From assembly GCA_023653785.1 (NCBI GenBank), contig JAMKCH010002838.1, positions 142,312-206,311 on the forward strand: a DNA stretch of 64,000 nt, given 5' to 3'. Of this stretch, positions 11,367 through 23,945 are shown one piece after another. The stretch is from Ophioderma brevispina. Lineage: Eukaryota; Echinodermata; Ophiuroidea; Amphilepidida; Ophiodermatidae. The translations under genes were made by a program, and so were the position numbers. Under the pieces are notes generated by a model. The model saw only the letters and a program-made list of their open reading frames with translations, had not been told where the DNA came from and made no database searches. How positions within the stretch are numbered: the first letter of the stretch is position 1; every line of letters starts with the position of its first letter.

Positions 11367-11702
11367 GGTCCATTCACACTTCAATGCATTGCAGTGCAGT
11401 GCTGCAATGCAGCCTACCCAAAATCGCCACTGCAATCCTTGCAGTATTGCAACGCAATGCAGTACGGCAACAAAGTTAAAAAGAGTTTTTTTAAACTGGC
11501 GAGCAGCAAGATGCAGTGTGTGCAAGCCAGTGGTTTGAGTTGCCAAATTCGCAAGTTTGCTGCAACGTACTGCAAACCGTGACCTGCAGTGACCTGGGAT
11601 GACCTGCAGTAAATCGAAGGATTGCAGCGGCCAGTGACAGAACATTGCAGTTAAAATTTACTGCCACAGCCAATGCAGTGCAGTGGAAGTAATAAACGGA
11701 CC
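11367..11702. mobile_element. ~336-bp MITE with GGTCC ends and CTGCAAT-rich interior
   Basis: Left end ggtccattcacacttcaatg and right end ggaagtaataaacggacc form imperfect inverted repeats, with gcattgcagtgcag / ctgcactgcattgg inside them. The interior is dense in tgcagt/actgca motifs. Overlapping frames on both strands (11265-11645) reflect this repetition, not genes. The target duplication is not clear. Confidence 0.65.
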
Positions 11703-11829
11703 TTAATTACTGTAGGTCACACCAATTGTAATCTGCAGGACAAAGTGAAACAAAATACGATTTACATGTTGGAAATCCAGGTGAGCCTAATCATTGAGCC
11801 ATTAAATCCATTGACATGTCCCAAGTACA

Positions 11830-11985
11830 GTGGAGAGTTGCGGACATCGCTCCCCAAAGCCCCATCCTTCCCCTAATACGACTCCACCTTCCCTCTCCCC
11901 AACAACTGCACCTATAAACAAACACCCCACCTGTGGCCCCCATCCCAACACCTCACCTTTCCCTCCACCCCAGTGGGTTAGCTAT
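11830..11985 (+). repeat. C-rich minisatellite fragment
   Basis: Degenerate ~20-bp units such as ccccaccttccctctcccc and aacacctcacctttccc. It belongs to the same compositional class as 8090-9240 and 37867-38490. Confidence 0.6.
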
Positions 11986-12639
11986 GGGGCAAGAGGGCAA
12001 TATGCCCTGGTGCTCCGCCTCATTTGGGGGGCGCTGAAATGATGGGAAATAAACATTGACTACAAAGAAAAAAACAGGCATGTACAGATATCATCTGCTT
12101 TGACAGATAATAATACTGCTCCCAAGGCACTCAAACATGCTAACGCTTCAAGAGCTCCTGGGGGCTCCACCCCCGACCCCACCAGAGGACAGTGATAGTT
12201 CTCTGCTACAAGATAATGAGACAACGGAGAAACTGTCTGGGAGAGTATAGTTCATCCCTGCTTCAAGATGAGAAAACTGAGAGATTCCTGCCGGGAGTAG
12301 TAATTTGTCATTTCTTGCTTCAAGGCATTCTGCTTCACACATGCATAAAACCTGAAAAACCTTCTGGGGGCTCTTCACTCCGGGACCTCCACCGGAGTAG
12401 GAAAGTCCATCTACTTCAATGTAAATGAATAATTGAGAGTTTCTTCAAGGGAACATCAACATGACTAAAAACCCTGAGAGCATACCTGGCCAGGGAAACA
12501 TAGGGGGCCCTTTTGGGGGGCCCTTGGATCCCACCTGTTATTGCTCAGGCTACGCGCAGGGGTGCCACGTTAAGTTTAACATCTTGGCCTCGGGCGCCAC
12601 TCCCACATAGCTACGCCCGTGGCGCTCCACCTGACTCCC
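11986..12639. other. decayed repeat sequence, no gene
   Basis: Contains loosely repeated blocks (ctgcttcaagat, gcttcaaggcattctg, ctgggggctc) typical of an old transposon, but neither ends nor coding sequence can be defined. Confidence 0.35.
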
Positions 12640-12785
12640 CCCTGGTCCAAATACCTCCCCAATCCCACTGATCCCTCTATTAAATTCACCCACCCCCCAC
12701 CTTTCCTCTTCAACCACACACCCTAACTGTCCCCCTCCCCATCCAGGCTTCTCATGCCCCCCCTGTCCACTATACACCCTCCTGC
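12640..12785 (+). repeat. C-rich minisatellite fragment
   Basis: Pyrimidine-rich degenerate units (ctcccccctggtcc, cacccccc, cctaactgtccccctcccc). Frames across it are artefacts. Confidence 0.5.
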
Positions 12786-13729
12786 ATATTGCAATAAATC
12801 ATCTGCCAGACAACAATTTAGGGGCCAAATTTGGGATAGAAAAATTCCCCCTGTTGCCATGTATTTTAACGTAAGGATCGCCTCCAGTATTTTATTTGTT
12901 CCTTTGATTGATATTTCTGTAACTTTATTGTTTCTTTTTAAAAATTGATTCCATAATTAATATGAATCGAGAGTGGAGGCCTAGAAATCTGTGCCCAAAA
13001 TCATGTACATAATAGCTACATTGATCAATGACCATTTATGGCTATCCCCTTCTTATCGACCTGAACTGGCAACACTTACAAACATTATGAATTGACCTGC
13101 CATACTCCCTACACACTACATCGCATGTGTGTACCGCAGTTTTGTTCAGTACAAACCCTAAGACACACAAGGACAGACATATGATTGCATAGCATCATGT
13201 TTTTGTGACACATTTTTTACTGGTTGTACTTTCAATTTGACAGGAGCAGCACTACTCAAATACCAAGAACATTGATCACTGGACAATATGGTTAGGAACA
13301 AGATAGGTCCACTGAATTGAAGAATGGTGCTGCAACTCATCCATGCCATTTCCCACCTTATGAATGGCTTTATCAACAACCCTCAACCATTGGCATGATT
13401 GGCAGTGCTGCTTGTTATGTGATGTATCATGATATTTACAATGCAATGCACAAAACCTCTTCCTAGATTTTTATGAAATTGAGCAAGTGTAATTCAGTTA
13501 ATATGTGAAAATTTGAACTTAGTAGTCAAAACTAAAAGTGATTTAGGTTAAGTGTCACTGATATTTACTATTTTTGAGGTAATTACAGCATGTAAACAAA
13601 CCAACTTATGAGCCATGTGGACATGTGTCATGCTTTTCAATACCCTGTCTTCCATGGGTGACAGATGGAACTAGTTTTGGTAGGTACCGCAACCCTTGGG
13701 TTGCAGGCGTAGAATTTCGTAACGGTCCG
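12786..13729. other. no recognised feature
   Basis: No supportable gene. The minus-strand frame at 13158-13379 has no recognisable motif. Confidence 0.4.
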
Positions 13730-13788
13730 CGTGAGTCCAAGTGGACTCTCGCAATATATTTTTGCGCGAGTCCATAGACTCACGCAAA
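13730..13788. repeat. hairpin with paired gagtcca motifs
   Basis: gcgtgagtccaagtggactc is followed after an AT-rich loop by gcgcgagtccatagactcac. The two halves are reverse complements with a few mismatches, and each half is itself a small palindrome (gagtcca..tggactc). Possibly a tiny foldback element. Confidence 0.6.
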
Positions 13789-14299
13789 TGGATTCTTGCA
13801 GTACAATTTTGCAGAGTCCAAAATTGTCTGATTTTCACCACAAATTTGTTTTGGTCAACATGGTCAAGATTTACTAGATTTAATAGACATAGGATACAAG
13901 AAAGGGAAATTTAAACAAATGAAATATATTATTAAATTGTAGCAACAAATTGCATCACCCTTCATATGTCAGACAAAGTTGGATTTTAGCATGTGTGGTC
14001 CCCTCACGCCCATATTTTATCATGTCATATGCTACCTTACCTCGGTATTTTGATAAAATCTTATTACAGTTTCCCCTACACACCAAACAATGCTCCAGAC
14101 TCGTCATAAAATCTCAAAATTTTCTCTGAGATCTGCCTCCCACTTTAACTGTTAAGAGGTCCATTCTCGACACTGTCGAGAAAATTACTTTAAAAAGATC
14201 CGAAAATAAACGCAAATATGGAATTATGAAGCTGGCAAGCATCAAGACGTAAGTACTATATAGTAGAGTGGAAATTTGGCCAAAACGTGTCGGGTGCCC
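13789..14299. other. no recognised feature
   Basis: AT-rich, non-coding as far as I can see. Confidence 0.4.
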
Positions 14300-14620
14300 C
14301 TACCGGAGGTAATACTCATCACAACATATATCACTGTAAAGCTCTTGTCATGCTGCATCTGAAAATGATGGTTGTGAAATTTGTAACCTGTGTGGAGGTC
14401 AACTAGGGGTCATTTAGAGGTCATCCAGAGGTCATCTGAGGTCAAATTTATGGAAAAACACTATATTCATCCTTGAACTATGACTAAAATCATTAATTTT
14501 GTTAAATTTGGTATCATGTGAAAGAGAATAAATTTTTCTATCATGTGAAACCAATTTTGAGGAGATAATGCAAAATGGATTTCAAATTTTGGGCAAAAAA
14601 GGGCCTTTTTGGTCATTTTT
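14300..14620 (+). repeat. dispersed repeat, matches 40640-40930 in inverse orientation
   Basis: Blocks aaagctcttgtcatgctgca, atctgaaaatgatg, aaatttatggaaaaacacta, ttggtatcatgtgaaagaga and gaaaccaattttgaggag recur as reverse complements, in order, at 40640-40930. The distal part (from about 14470) belongs to the ~380-bp family also present at 20.2, 30.9, 35.0 and 38.9-40.7 kb. Confidence 0.75.
14396..14444 (+). promoter_or_regulatory. array of five AGGTCA-type half-sites (DR5, DR5, DR5, DR4)
   Basis: Half-sites AGGTCA 14396-14401, GGGTCA 14407-14412, AGGTCA 14418-14423, AGGTCA 14429-14434 and AGGTCA 14439-14444, all in the same direction with spacers of 5, 5, 5 and 4 bp. DR5 and DR4 are the classical spacings for RAR/RXR and for thyroid/LXR-type RXR heterodimers. 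The inverse repeat copy at 40801-40860 keeps only decayed half-sites. Binding or function is not shown; the array may simply be tandem expansion. Confidence 0.45.
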
Positions 14621-14762
14621 GTGGAATCACATTTTTGTTGTTCCTTTGCCCATAGCTTGGTATATCTTCGACTCTTCGTTTGTGATCTTCCATTTTCACA
14701 TAGACACATACCAAGCTGTGGGCAAGGGTTCAACCTGATTATACTTTGCCACACACGTCATT
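14621..14762 (+). repeat. direct repeat copy 1
   Basis: gtggaatcacatttttgttg to ttatactttgccacac. Nearly the same as 15109-15252 (period 488 bp), differing by small indels. It contains facing blocks ccatagcttggta / taccaagctgtgg that can pair. Confidence 0.8.
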
Positions 14763-15108
14763 TGCATGCATGTAGTATAAAGTAATGCATACACAAATTT
14801 TGTTAACAAATTATTTCCATTATTTGTAATTTGGTAATTTGGTTTATTTTTATTACACTTATTTTGATTGTTTTCTCATGATCAGTTGTATATTTATATT
14901 ATGTACATTGGTACCGTTTATCCCATCATTTATAATTGTTCCCTACTGTATATGAGATCTATTATTCCCACATACCCAGCTCTGGACTGGGGTCCAACTA
15001 TAATTATATTTGGCCATACATCATTTTATTGTAGGGTAAATCTCATTTGAATTATGTTACTTATCTGTTCTTGAGTTTCAAAAATGAACAGAGCACCGGA
15101 GCGTGTGT

Positions 15109-15252
15109 TCTATGGAATCACATTTTTGTTGTTCCTTTGCCCATAGGCGGTATATCTTCGACTATTGTGATCTTCCATTATTCACATAGACACATACTAA
15201 GCGGTGGGCAACTGGGTCAAACTGATTATACTTTGCCACATATGTCATTTTC
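15109..15252 (+). repeat. direct repeat copy 2
   Basis: Second copy of the 14621-14762 block, with slightly shorter inner segments (cataggcggtatatcttcga). Shows a local duplication; what lies between is AT-rich and unrecognised. Confidence 0.8.
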
Positions 15253-16739
15253 ACTGGCTTTATTATTTCCTTATTTTAGCAAATGTATTCATAATATCGT
15301 GGTTTCATTTTAAAAACTAAGCATTTTGTCAACCATGCACCAAAATAAGAAGGGTCATCATATAATTATGCTTGTGACCTCAAATTAGGTCTTCTCCACT
15401 CTTATACTGGCCTGTCATTATTTAAGCTTTTTTAGTCCCGTTTCTTATGGTGTGCGCATGGGTTTGACATTATTATGCTCGACTGCGGTCAGACGGGGCG
15501 CACAAGTAGGACGACGCGCAACACCTCACAAGACGTTCGAGGAGGCAACTTTCCCTCTTCCTTGCAGTGGATTCATCTCGATTGAAGCTCCTGGAAAAAA
15601 TGAGGGGGAAACACTCTATGCCCCGAGATATCTTGGGTGCCGCTCCTAGGCGGCTCACCCTCGCTAGGGCAAAAATCAGGGGAGACCACGCGCAATACTT
15701 TGTGACCCTTCCTCCTCGCTACCGCCATACCTTCCTTTTACGCACGACACCGAACGTAACTTCCCGTCCCCCCAGACCGTGTCTGCGGGCAGATGCTCGC
15801 GAGTGGTCCACGGTACCAGGAGTAAATAAATAATGTGTCCGACGGAAGTAGAAGTAGAATCTTAGTTGACGGAGAAGAGTTAGAGAAAATATCACATCGA
15901 TTCTGTTTGGTCTCTGCATCTCACATGTAAGGCACGCAATCTATATCATGCGAGTTATTGTTAATTTGCAATAAACTACTACTTACCTGCTTTACTGCAT
16001 TGGTACCTCTTCTCCGCGGTATTTACGTTCGCTGGTTATTATTTAGCTCATACCGGAACCCTTTCATTCAATTATTACCATGGCAGTTTGTTTACACGAA
16101 GGAACTTAAGCAGTTACAGATTAGGTTGAGAACACATGTGCCCCAATTTAATATTGTTAAGAGGCAATCTTGGTAATTAAATCGCCTCCTTGTTTACTGC
16201 GTGGTTACACCTTTACCGGTCTTACTTCTGCTATTTACCATACCTGCCTTTTCATTCCAATTATTACCACTGCAGTGTACAAGAAGGAATTATCAGTTAT
16301 GTATGTGTAATTATACTATCATCTAAATTATTGATTCCAGTAGATTATTTAGATTTTTAAAACCCACTCCGTTTAAATGTTTTTAATTGATTTTGTGTGT
16401 GTGAAATCTGGAGCTATATTAAAGCTCCGCTTTTGTAGCTAATTTAGACCGTTGTTTTTTTTTATGCTTAAAATATTTTTTTCTAAGTTCTATAAACATC
16501 TTTAAGTACTTTATTCTATATCTTTGTCTATTATATTTGTTAATTGTTTTGTGTTTCGCTATTTCCGCCTCAAAATCTACTCCTTAATTTCAATCCGTTT
16601 GCTTTCGAACAGTTCTTTACATCCTTTTGACGACCTTACGATGATAATGATATATCTAAAACAAATGACATCAATTGCCGTTATACCGCTGAAAACATTA
16701 ACACACACAAGCCATCTCTAATTACATCTAAATTATCCA
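15253..16739. other. no recognised gene
   Basis: Includes a CpG-containing patch (about 15470-15800) with open frames on both strands and no recognisable domain. The 3' part (from about 16450) may be the 5' end of LINE A. Confidence 0.35.
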
Positions 16740-19700
16740 TATACAATGCCAACGTACGCAGTCTCAATAAAAATTTCAATAATATCGTTAACTATCTATC
16801 TTGTTTACAGCACCATTTTCTATTTATGGGATTCTCCGAAAAAATGGTTTACAACTGAGTCGATTGCCTCCCTGATCGACATTGAGGATTACTCATCTGA
16901 CCATTTGTATTCGACATGAATTCGACATGATCGGCGGGGGGGGTTTTTTCGGGGGTGGCGTTCTCTTTTTCAATCAATTCTGAATTAAATTACGCCTTAT
17001 CGCCCGATCTTAACCTTGATTGTATTGAGTGATTTCGATATTTGTTGTATTTGTTGAAATTGCCATACATTCCATTATTAAAAACCATTATTGGCATTAT
17101 CTACCAACCTGATTACGTGATTTTTCTGACTTAATAGGCCGAAACGGGAAAGCTTTTAAAACATATTTCTAGGGGGGAAAGAGACCTTGCTATATAATGG
17201 GGGAGATATTTCAACATCGATCTTCTTTTCATGACAAAGACTCCAGAGGTTAACGAATTTATTAATTTATTTTATTCTTATTGATTTTTCACAGTACGAT
17301 CGACCAACTCGCAGCCAACATTCGTACTGGCATAACAGTTTGTTGTCTCTGTTTAGACAATATTTTTACAAAGGGAGATTGCATCCCTATAATTATGGTG
17401 TGAGGTCACTGATCTTTCAGATAATTTTCCCGTCTTCCTTACTCACATAACTATAGGCCTACTCAACTAAACACATAGAATTAAATCCCGGAAGTGGGCA
17501 ACGCAATAACAGAAAGCCCCCCCCCCCCCCCCCCCCCCTGAAATGCATTGTCACTTGTTGACTGGACACAGGTTATCAGTACGAGGACCCAGTCAAGCCT
17601 ACAACCAAAAATTCATCTCAAAATTATCTCAACTCCTGAACATCTACTGTCCAATTACAAATAAAACCATTTCAAAACGTAATTCACCCAATAAAAAAAA
17701 CAGGATCACAAAGGGTTAATAAAATCAATACAAATTAAAGATAAATTATATAAAAGAGAATTTCTAAACCAAGTGATGATATGATAATAAGTGATGATAA
17801 TAAACTAAAAATATACCAAAGATACCGTACACCACTTAAATTCTTTATTGCGAATCTAGTGAAAAAAATCCTACATAACCAATAAAATTGAAAAATTAAA
17901 AAACAGTCCCTAGACAAAATTGTTTTGTTAAAAAAAAACATTAAACAATTTATTGGGCCGTCCTAAGACGCAAAGCTTCTGATTTTTTTAACAATAGCGA
18001 GGGTGAAAGAATATAAAAAAAATAAAAAAAATAAAAAAAATAAAAAACTTTAACAACTTTTTTATGAAATATAGGTATTACTTTGCCAACAAAATCCTGA
18101 ACCATCAAGGTGGATTTTAAAACTCCTTTTGCAGCGACAATAACACCAATACCATGTTCTTATATCCAACTTCTCCTGATGAAATTATTAAAATTAACAG
18201 GAAATTAAAAATAGTAATAGCAAAGCATCTGATGACATAGCAATAACCTCCTCCTTAACTCGTTATTCCATCCATTAGTAGTGTTTTATCCACACATTTT
18301 TAATATTTCTATTACTTCTGGAATTGTTCCAACCAATTAAAAAGGGAAAATGGTGTCTTGTATACCAATATTCAAAAGCAGGGGACAAAAACACGATTTT
18401 TCTAACTATAGACCCATTTCAATTCTTCCATCCATTTCGGAACTTCGTGGAAAAGGTGTTCTATATCGTTATATAACTTTATACAAAATACAGTATCTCA
18501 CCCTCATCAATGGGGGAGGGAGGAAGGAAAGAGCGAAGCAGTTTTTCTTCTTCTTCCCTAAACGATCTACGCTATGGACAGTACTGAACTCGTATTGCCA
18601 AATAGCTGCGAATCTGGATAATAAACCTTCATCAGTTGGTTATATTTTTAGAATCGTGCAAGTTTCGATACCATAAATCATTGACATCCTTCTTTACAAG
18701 TTAAATAAGTATGGGATCCGGGGTTGGTTTGCGAACGACTGGATAAGGACTACCTATCTAAAAGCAAAACAACGGGTTTGTTTAAACACCTTCTCTGAAC
18801 CAGACCATTACTTGTTGGAGTTCCTCAAGGATCTATCCGTGGGCCCCTTTTGTTCTTCATAGACATTATTGACCTTCCACTTTGTTCTGAACTACCCCAC
18901 TTTATATTATTTGCAAAGAAAGACGACACAAATTATACTTTTTTATATTTTAATTATCTTCATTTTTCTTTTATAGTAAATAAAGAACTTGATATCTATT
19001 TAAAACTGGTTTTTTAAATATACAAAAATTATCGATGAATATAAAAAAGACCAAATATATGATTTTTAAAATAAATATACTATAAGCCAGAAATTAAAAT
19101 GTTTAAAATTAGCAATACTCAAGGGAGATTCAGAAACACTACTAGCTACAAAATTCCTTGGTATATCTCTTTATTGACCACAAAATTTATCCTGGGGGAA
19201 TTCCCATACCCAGCATATTTCCAAAATTATTGCTAGATATAACGGGGGTTATCCGCAAAGTTAGACAAATTTCTTCTCAAAGCTCACTTCTCACATTGTT
19301 ATAATTCACTTATATTACCTTATATAACATATGGAGCCATAGCGTGGGCTGATGCTAATCCTGCTGGTCTGGACTCACTTTTATTCCAGAAAGAGTTTAT
19401 TATCAGACTGTGTACAAACTCCCTGTGGCTGGCCCCACCACACAACCCTTATTTTCTCTACTTAAAACGTTGAAGGTTAATGATTATAAACTTCAGCTTG
19501 CACACCGCTTCATGTATCAATTACAACTAACCTTCCTACCGGACGACCTTATGTCAGGATTTTTTTAACTTTTATACTCATACTCACCATTATGAGACCA
19601 AGGCAAGGCCCAAATACCCGGTAAAAACCCCATTAATGCCGTCTGCTAATAATACCCTGATGTTCCACGGCCCTCTACTATGGGCTAATCGGCCTTATTA

Positions 19701-20160
19701 TATTAAAAAACTCCCAAACTTTATCTTCCTTCAAAATTAATATGAAAAAGAGTATCATCAATTCGTATAAGGGCTGTCCCACTCCTAATTTGCTGTCTTT
19801 TTATCTGTTGTACCTTCTTATCCTTGGCATTTGACTGTCGGCTTTTTTGTGTCTTGTCTTTTCCAGGTATTTGTATCGTGATTGTCGTGTCATGTCATGT
19901 TTTGTCTTTGATTGATAATCTCTTTTTTGTCTGTTTTGTCGTAGTAACACTTAAGTTAGGTGAGGTTACTGCATTGTCACGCTTAGCGTTTAGCAGTGAA
20001 ATTCATTCATCACTATTTTGTCATGTACTTATACTCCTATAAAGATAATATGATTCTATTGTGATAATCCATTTTTATTTGTACTGCAATTTATAATCTT
20101 GTATTAATTGTTTGATGGGATGATGTGATGAACAAAAATAATTTGATGATTGATTGATAA
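16740..20160 (+). pseudogene. LINE A: decayed non-LTR retrotransposon (APE endonuclease + reverse transcriptase)
   Basis: No intact frame, but the expected domains appear in order. An endonuclease start NVRSLNKNFNNIVNYLSCLQ lies near 16750-16815, and an endonuclease part TPEVNEFINLFYSYxFF near 17230-17290. A linker NRITKGL is near 17700. Reverse transcriptase motifs follow: FSNYRPISILPSISE near 18400-18445, GVPQGSIRGPLLFFIDI near 18816-18865, and a FAKKDDTN remnant of the FADDT active site near 18910-18935. A thumb/C-terminal region YITYGAIAWADANP and LLFQKEFIIRLCTNSLW lies near 19325-19430. A 3' UTR and a TGAT-rich tail (gatgattgattgat, about 20145) close it. A run of about 22 C at 17518-17539 interrupts the linker. 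Family: CR1/Jockey group by motif; exact clade not determinable. Many indels, so immobile. Confidence 0.85.
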
Positions 20161-20790
20161 TTTTTGATCATTTTTTGGATAAAATTTGCTATTGGAAGAT
20201 TACGTTTTTACTTCATCATTGATAATTTGCTCTTTGGGGGAGTTACCTGTATTTTCCCAAAAATGCCCAGAATATTATGTCCATATAGCATACAAAATTC
20301 AGAGGAATACCCAAGACATTCCTAAAGTTGTTTTCTGTGGGCAAAGGTCATGACCTTAAATTCAATTTGAGAAAACCGCCCTTTTTCAGGTCAGGGTCAG
20401 ATTAGGTTAGGAGGCCTACCATGTAAAAAAGATATTCTCTAATTCTTGTCGAATTAGGTTACATTTATTAGAGATAATACATTTTTCTACTCATGTGAAA
20501 TCAATTTCGAGGGCTTAGACAGAATGATTTCAAATTATGGGCAAAAAAGGAAATTTTTGGTCATGTTTTTTTGCTCAGTTTTGGGAAAATTTGAATTTGA
20601 AAGATTATGTTTATACTCATCATGATAATGTATTCTTTGGGGAGTTAACATTAAAGGCCTATTGCCAAAAGATGGGAGAAAGGAGGGGGGAAATACTTAC
20701 CTTAATGATGCAAATATACTTAGTGCACTCTCTCCGAAAGAAGATGACTGAATATATCTCCGAACGTAAAGTATTTTATATATAAATGTT
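20161..20790 (+). repeat. copy of the ~380-bp dispersed/tandem repeat family
   Basis: Shares with 30860-32215 the blocks ctttgggggagttacctg, cgccctttttcaggtcaggg, tcttgtcgaattaggtt, ttttctactcatgtgaaatc and gattatgtttatactcatca. It follows LINE A directly. About 1.6 units. Confidence 0.75.
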
Positions 20791-21949
20791 ACACCGTAAG
20801 TATGAACAATACCGCCCTCCACACCATCAGTAACAACCACATTGAACAACCACTACCTTAACTCATCCTCTTTTCTCCCGAACGCAAACTGGAAAACTCG
20901 TTTGCTCAGGGGGAGGGAAGGGGTCGGGATGCACATTGAGGTAGTATTTTCCCCCCCTCCTTCTAGACATATTGAAAATAGGCAGTTAATGTCTATTGCG
21001 GAGGGGGAAAGGAAATTACTACCTAATGATGCAAATATACTTAGTGCACGCTGAGCAGTTCTGAGTCGCACCGACCCCGAGGAGGTGAGCAAACAATGGT
21101 ATTGAAAGGTATGTCATACGCCCTGGACATAAGCGGACCGGTCAAGAATAGTCCACTTAGGACTGATAAACACAATAATCAAATCTAATAGCTTAGTCAA
21201 AAAATACACTAACTACAATTCTATCTACTGCAATGAACACACAAGTACAGGGTAAGAACGGCAGTAGCAAAATTCGATAGAAGCGAGTCATGAACAATGT
21301 CCTGCAAAGATGTCTTGTGAACATGAGGTCGGATTTTCACTGGGGTAACTAACAGCTTTGACAAATCCTGGATAGGGAGCTTTATCTAGGAATGCCATGT
21401 GAGATTGGCAACCTTGAGTGGGGTTGAGTGAGCTGAAGGTATACCTGATAACAACGGCACTAGCTCTCATAATATTGCTACTTATCCAGCCCGAGATAGT
21501 TGATTTATCTGCTGGATGGTATGTCTTAGATGAGGTGATATAAGAGGTTGCTCGGAATTTGCGCGAGCAGTAGATGTTTACTAACGTACCACTTGAGCGC
21601 CCCTCCCAAGGACAACTTAATCTTTAGGAACTGATAGAGTCTGCCAAAGCTGGAAGAAGGAAACAATGAAGATGCTTTAAAGGACACTCCTCACATTTTT
21701 GGGCCAAATAAAATTGGGCGAAATACAAAGTAACGCCCCGCGATTGCCGAAAACTCGAAAATTCCTATCCTAAGCAATGTAACCAGAAACAAGCTACGAC
21801 TGAAGGGATCGCTAAGAGAAATAGTCTTAAGGGTAGCGTCACGTAACGATGACTGCAGGGGTTAAAAGGGTGCTTGTTCAAATGACTCCAGCACAGAAGG
21901 CAAGTTCCAGGGACGGCCAAATGTTCCTCACAGGAGGCCTAGGATTACA
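20791..21949. other. no recognised gene; local duplication
   Basis: The block taatgatgcaaatatactta (then gtgca) at 20702-20726 recurs at 21025-21049, each preceded by a G-rich patch. The rest may be the 3' part of the DIRS-like element on the minus strand (RNase H or recombinase expected there), but I cannot recognise either domain. Confidence 0.35.
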
Positions 21950-22390
21950 TTACCTTCTATTCATAAGGAGGAGAGCATTATTATTAGCTAGAGATTTGTC
22001 TTTGTTACTATGAAACCTAGGCGAGCTACTGTTTGTTTCCAATACAAAATTCGTATGGGCGATTGCTTAATAAAGTGAGATTCGCACGCGGGTTTGATTA
22101 GTCAAAAAGTCGAAAGTACTGTGGAATGTGTATCCCGTGTGACGGACCGAAGTTCTTTCTGGTGAAAAAACTGGGAGCTGTTGACAACCCGAATGGCAGG
22201 CAACGGAAGGCATACACTTGATTGTTTATCTTGAAACTCAACCATTTGGGAGTGGGAATGAAGAATGGGAACATGTAAGGGTCCTTGAGGTCTATGGATG
22301 AGGCCCAGGAGTAGGGGTGCAAATTTAGGGTAGTCGCGCTCCAGGGTACCCGGAAAAACTATTTCGAGCGGGTACACGTGACTCAAAATT
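21950..22390 (-). pseudogene. DIRS-like reverse transcriptase fragment
   Basis: Minus-strand reading gives SIDLKDPYMFPFFIP (about 22298-22250), WLSFKINNQVYAFRCLPFG and LSTAPSFFTRK (down to about 22140), the palm region characteristic of DIRS-type and related tyrosine-recombinase retrotransposons. The expected YLDDWLI active site appears as FRLFD plus a frameshifted LIKS near 22100, so the catalytic core is broken. Downstream, the phrase ARLGFIV near 22015 fits the family. The upstream part is split between two frames. Ty3-like elements have similar motifs, but LPFGLSTAP.FTR favours DIRS. No recombinase gene was found. Confidence 0.7.
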
Positions 22391-23764
22391 TGGTATGTTT
22401 CTAAAATAACTTGGGGAAGGAAGCGAACAACATGTTGACATACCAGTATGAACTCAGTGGATATACTATATCAACTGGTCAAACTGGACTGACATCAATT
22501 GACACAAAAAAAAATTTCGGAAACCTAAAAAATCAAATGTATATTTTGCGACTGCCAAACCCAAGAAGAATTTTAATTTGTGTTTAAAAAGGTGCTACAT
22601 GAACTAAATTTGTAGGGAACACCTGGGTGAATGTACTAAAATGATGGGGCTGGCTTTCCATTCATTTTTTTTTTTTTGTTTTTTTTGGGTAAAAAAAAAA
22701 AAACGGCGTCGTTATCACGTTAGCCAAATCAATAAAAAATCATCGCCGATAAATTTCCATAAAATACAGTTAACCAATCGGCAAATTAATTATACCAGGC
22801 TAAAAAACATTTCCGTGCGCAGAATTCCCATAAAATGGCGGTCGTAAACGAGAAAACTCGTCTTTTGCGCACCTGTACAAACCCATGGGGAAAAATTTCT
22901 AACACACGGAAATGAAATGGCGGCTTGATGATTTACGCCGACAACTTACCTAACGAGTTCTTTCCTTTCACCTTACCAGAAATGCAAAACTCTGGTTGAG
23001 ATTTTAGTAGCCAACGTGTTCTCTTGTTATCATTACACGATTCAGATATTTCCAAAACGAAAACCGTATTCTGTAGCGTTGTGTCAAGCGATATTTTCAC
23101 AGCTGCAGGTTACCGCTTACAACTAGTCCTTAAATTGCCATTGGTTCACCGTTAGTGGAGTGAATTCGAAATTGTCTGCGGATATCAGCTTCCGCTCCTT
23201 CCATGATTTATGTGCCAAAAAGTAAAACCGTAAAAGATCAAGAGTCTGGGCTACGATTATTCCAATAATAATTTACTGATTGGTGACCGATAAAGTAAAC
23301 ATAAATCAAGAGGAAGATGTACGCTTTAAAGTGCCTGCCTCCAGTTGCGTTGTCCTCACGCTTTTAATTTTGTGACGTACGCCACCGACATGTTTCCACC
23401 GGCTCGTGGCGTGCGATCAACAAAAAACACCCCCTGTGCGCTGTCCCCGCCCTATTTTTTGTTTCATCCTAATTAAAACAATGAAAAAATAACCCAGGCT
23501 TAATGGTGAGACTTATCCATAATTACGACTTATATGAGGGCATTTTTAGGATGGATGGCATGGATTGAACTATCAATATGGGTGATTTGTATGCAAGTAT
23601 CACATGAATCTGCCAATGTGTATTCATAGAACATACGGAACACGTCAGTAAGATTTACACGTGCTGTTAGTGATTCCGGAACTTCGAGTATCGAGCTGGC
23701 AAATCAAGTACCGGATTCGAAAGAGTAATTCGATTCGAACTTTCCGAGGGCGAGTTCGCCACTT
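22391..23764. other. no recognised gene
   Basis: Contains a T-run/A-run pair (22664-22704) and two AAATGGCGG motifs (about 22834 and 22913) of the kind bound by YY1-like factors near promoters. No exon structure can be supported. Confidence 0.35.
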
Positions 23765-23945
23765 CCGGCAACGTATGAAACCCGCAGATACTACGTCCGG
23801 TTCGGGCCAGTAGCCGGGCTCCATACACAGACGACCAGGTCCTAATCCACACGGCATAACGCGGTGAAACACAAACAACATAATGTTGCGTCAAAGTCAA
23901 CTGAATCGATTGCCTATTGCTCACCATTGTTTCCCAAACAGTCGT
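23765..23945 (+). repeat. dispersed repeat (copy 1)
   Basis: Shares gggctccata, cgacca/cgacaa, gcgtgaaa/gcggtgaaac, taatgttgcg and caactgaatcgattg with 46870-46995 in the same order. Probably an element fragment; small open frames on the minus strand here are not conserved in the other copy. Confidence 0.6.

Noticed and set aside
11265..11645. Two overlapping ~105-residue proteins rich in Cys, Gln and Ala
   Set aside because: Both derive from the tgcagt-rich interior of a MITE and overlap on opposite strands.
22830..22960. Host promoter with YY1-like AAATGGCGG sites and a minus-strand donor (ttaggtaagttg)
   Set aside because: The sites are on opposite strands relative to a sensible first exon, and no coding exon is nearby; chance cannot be excluded.
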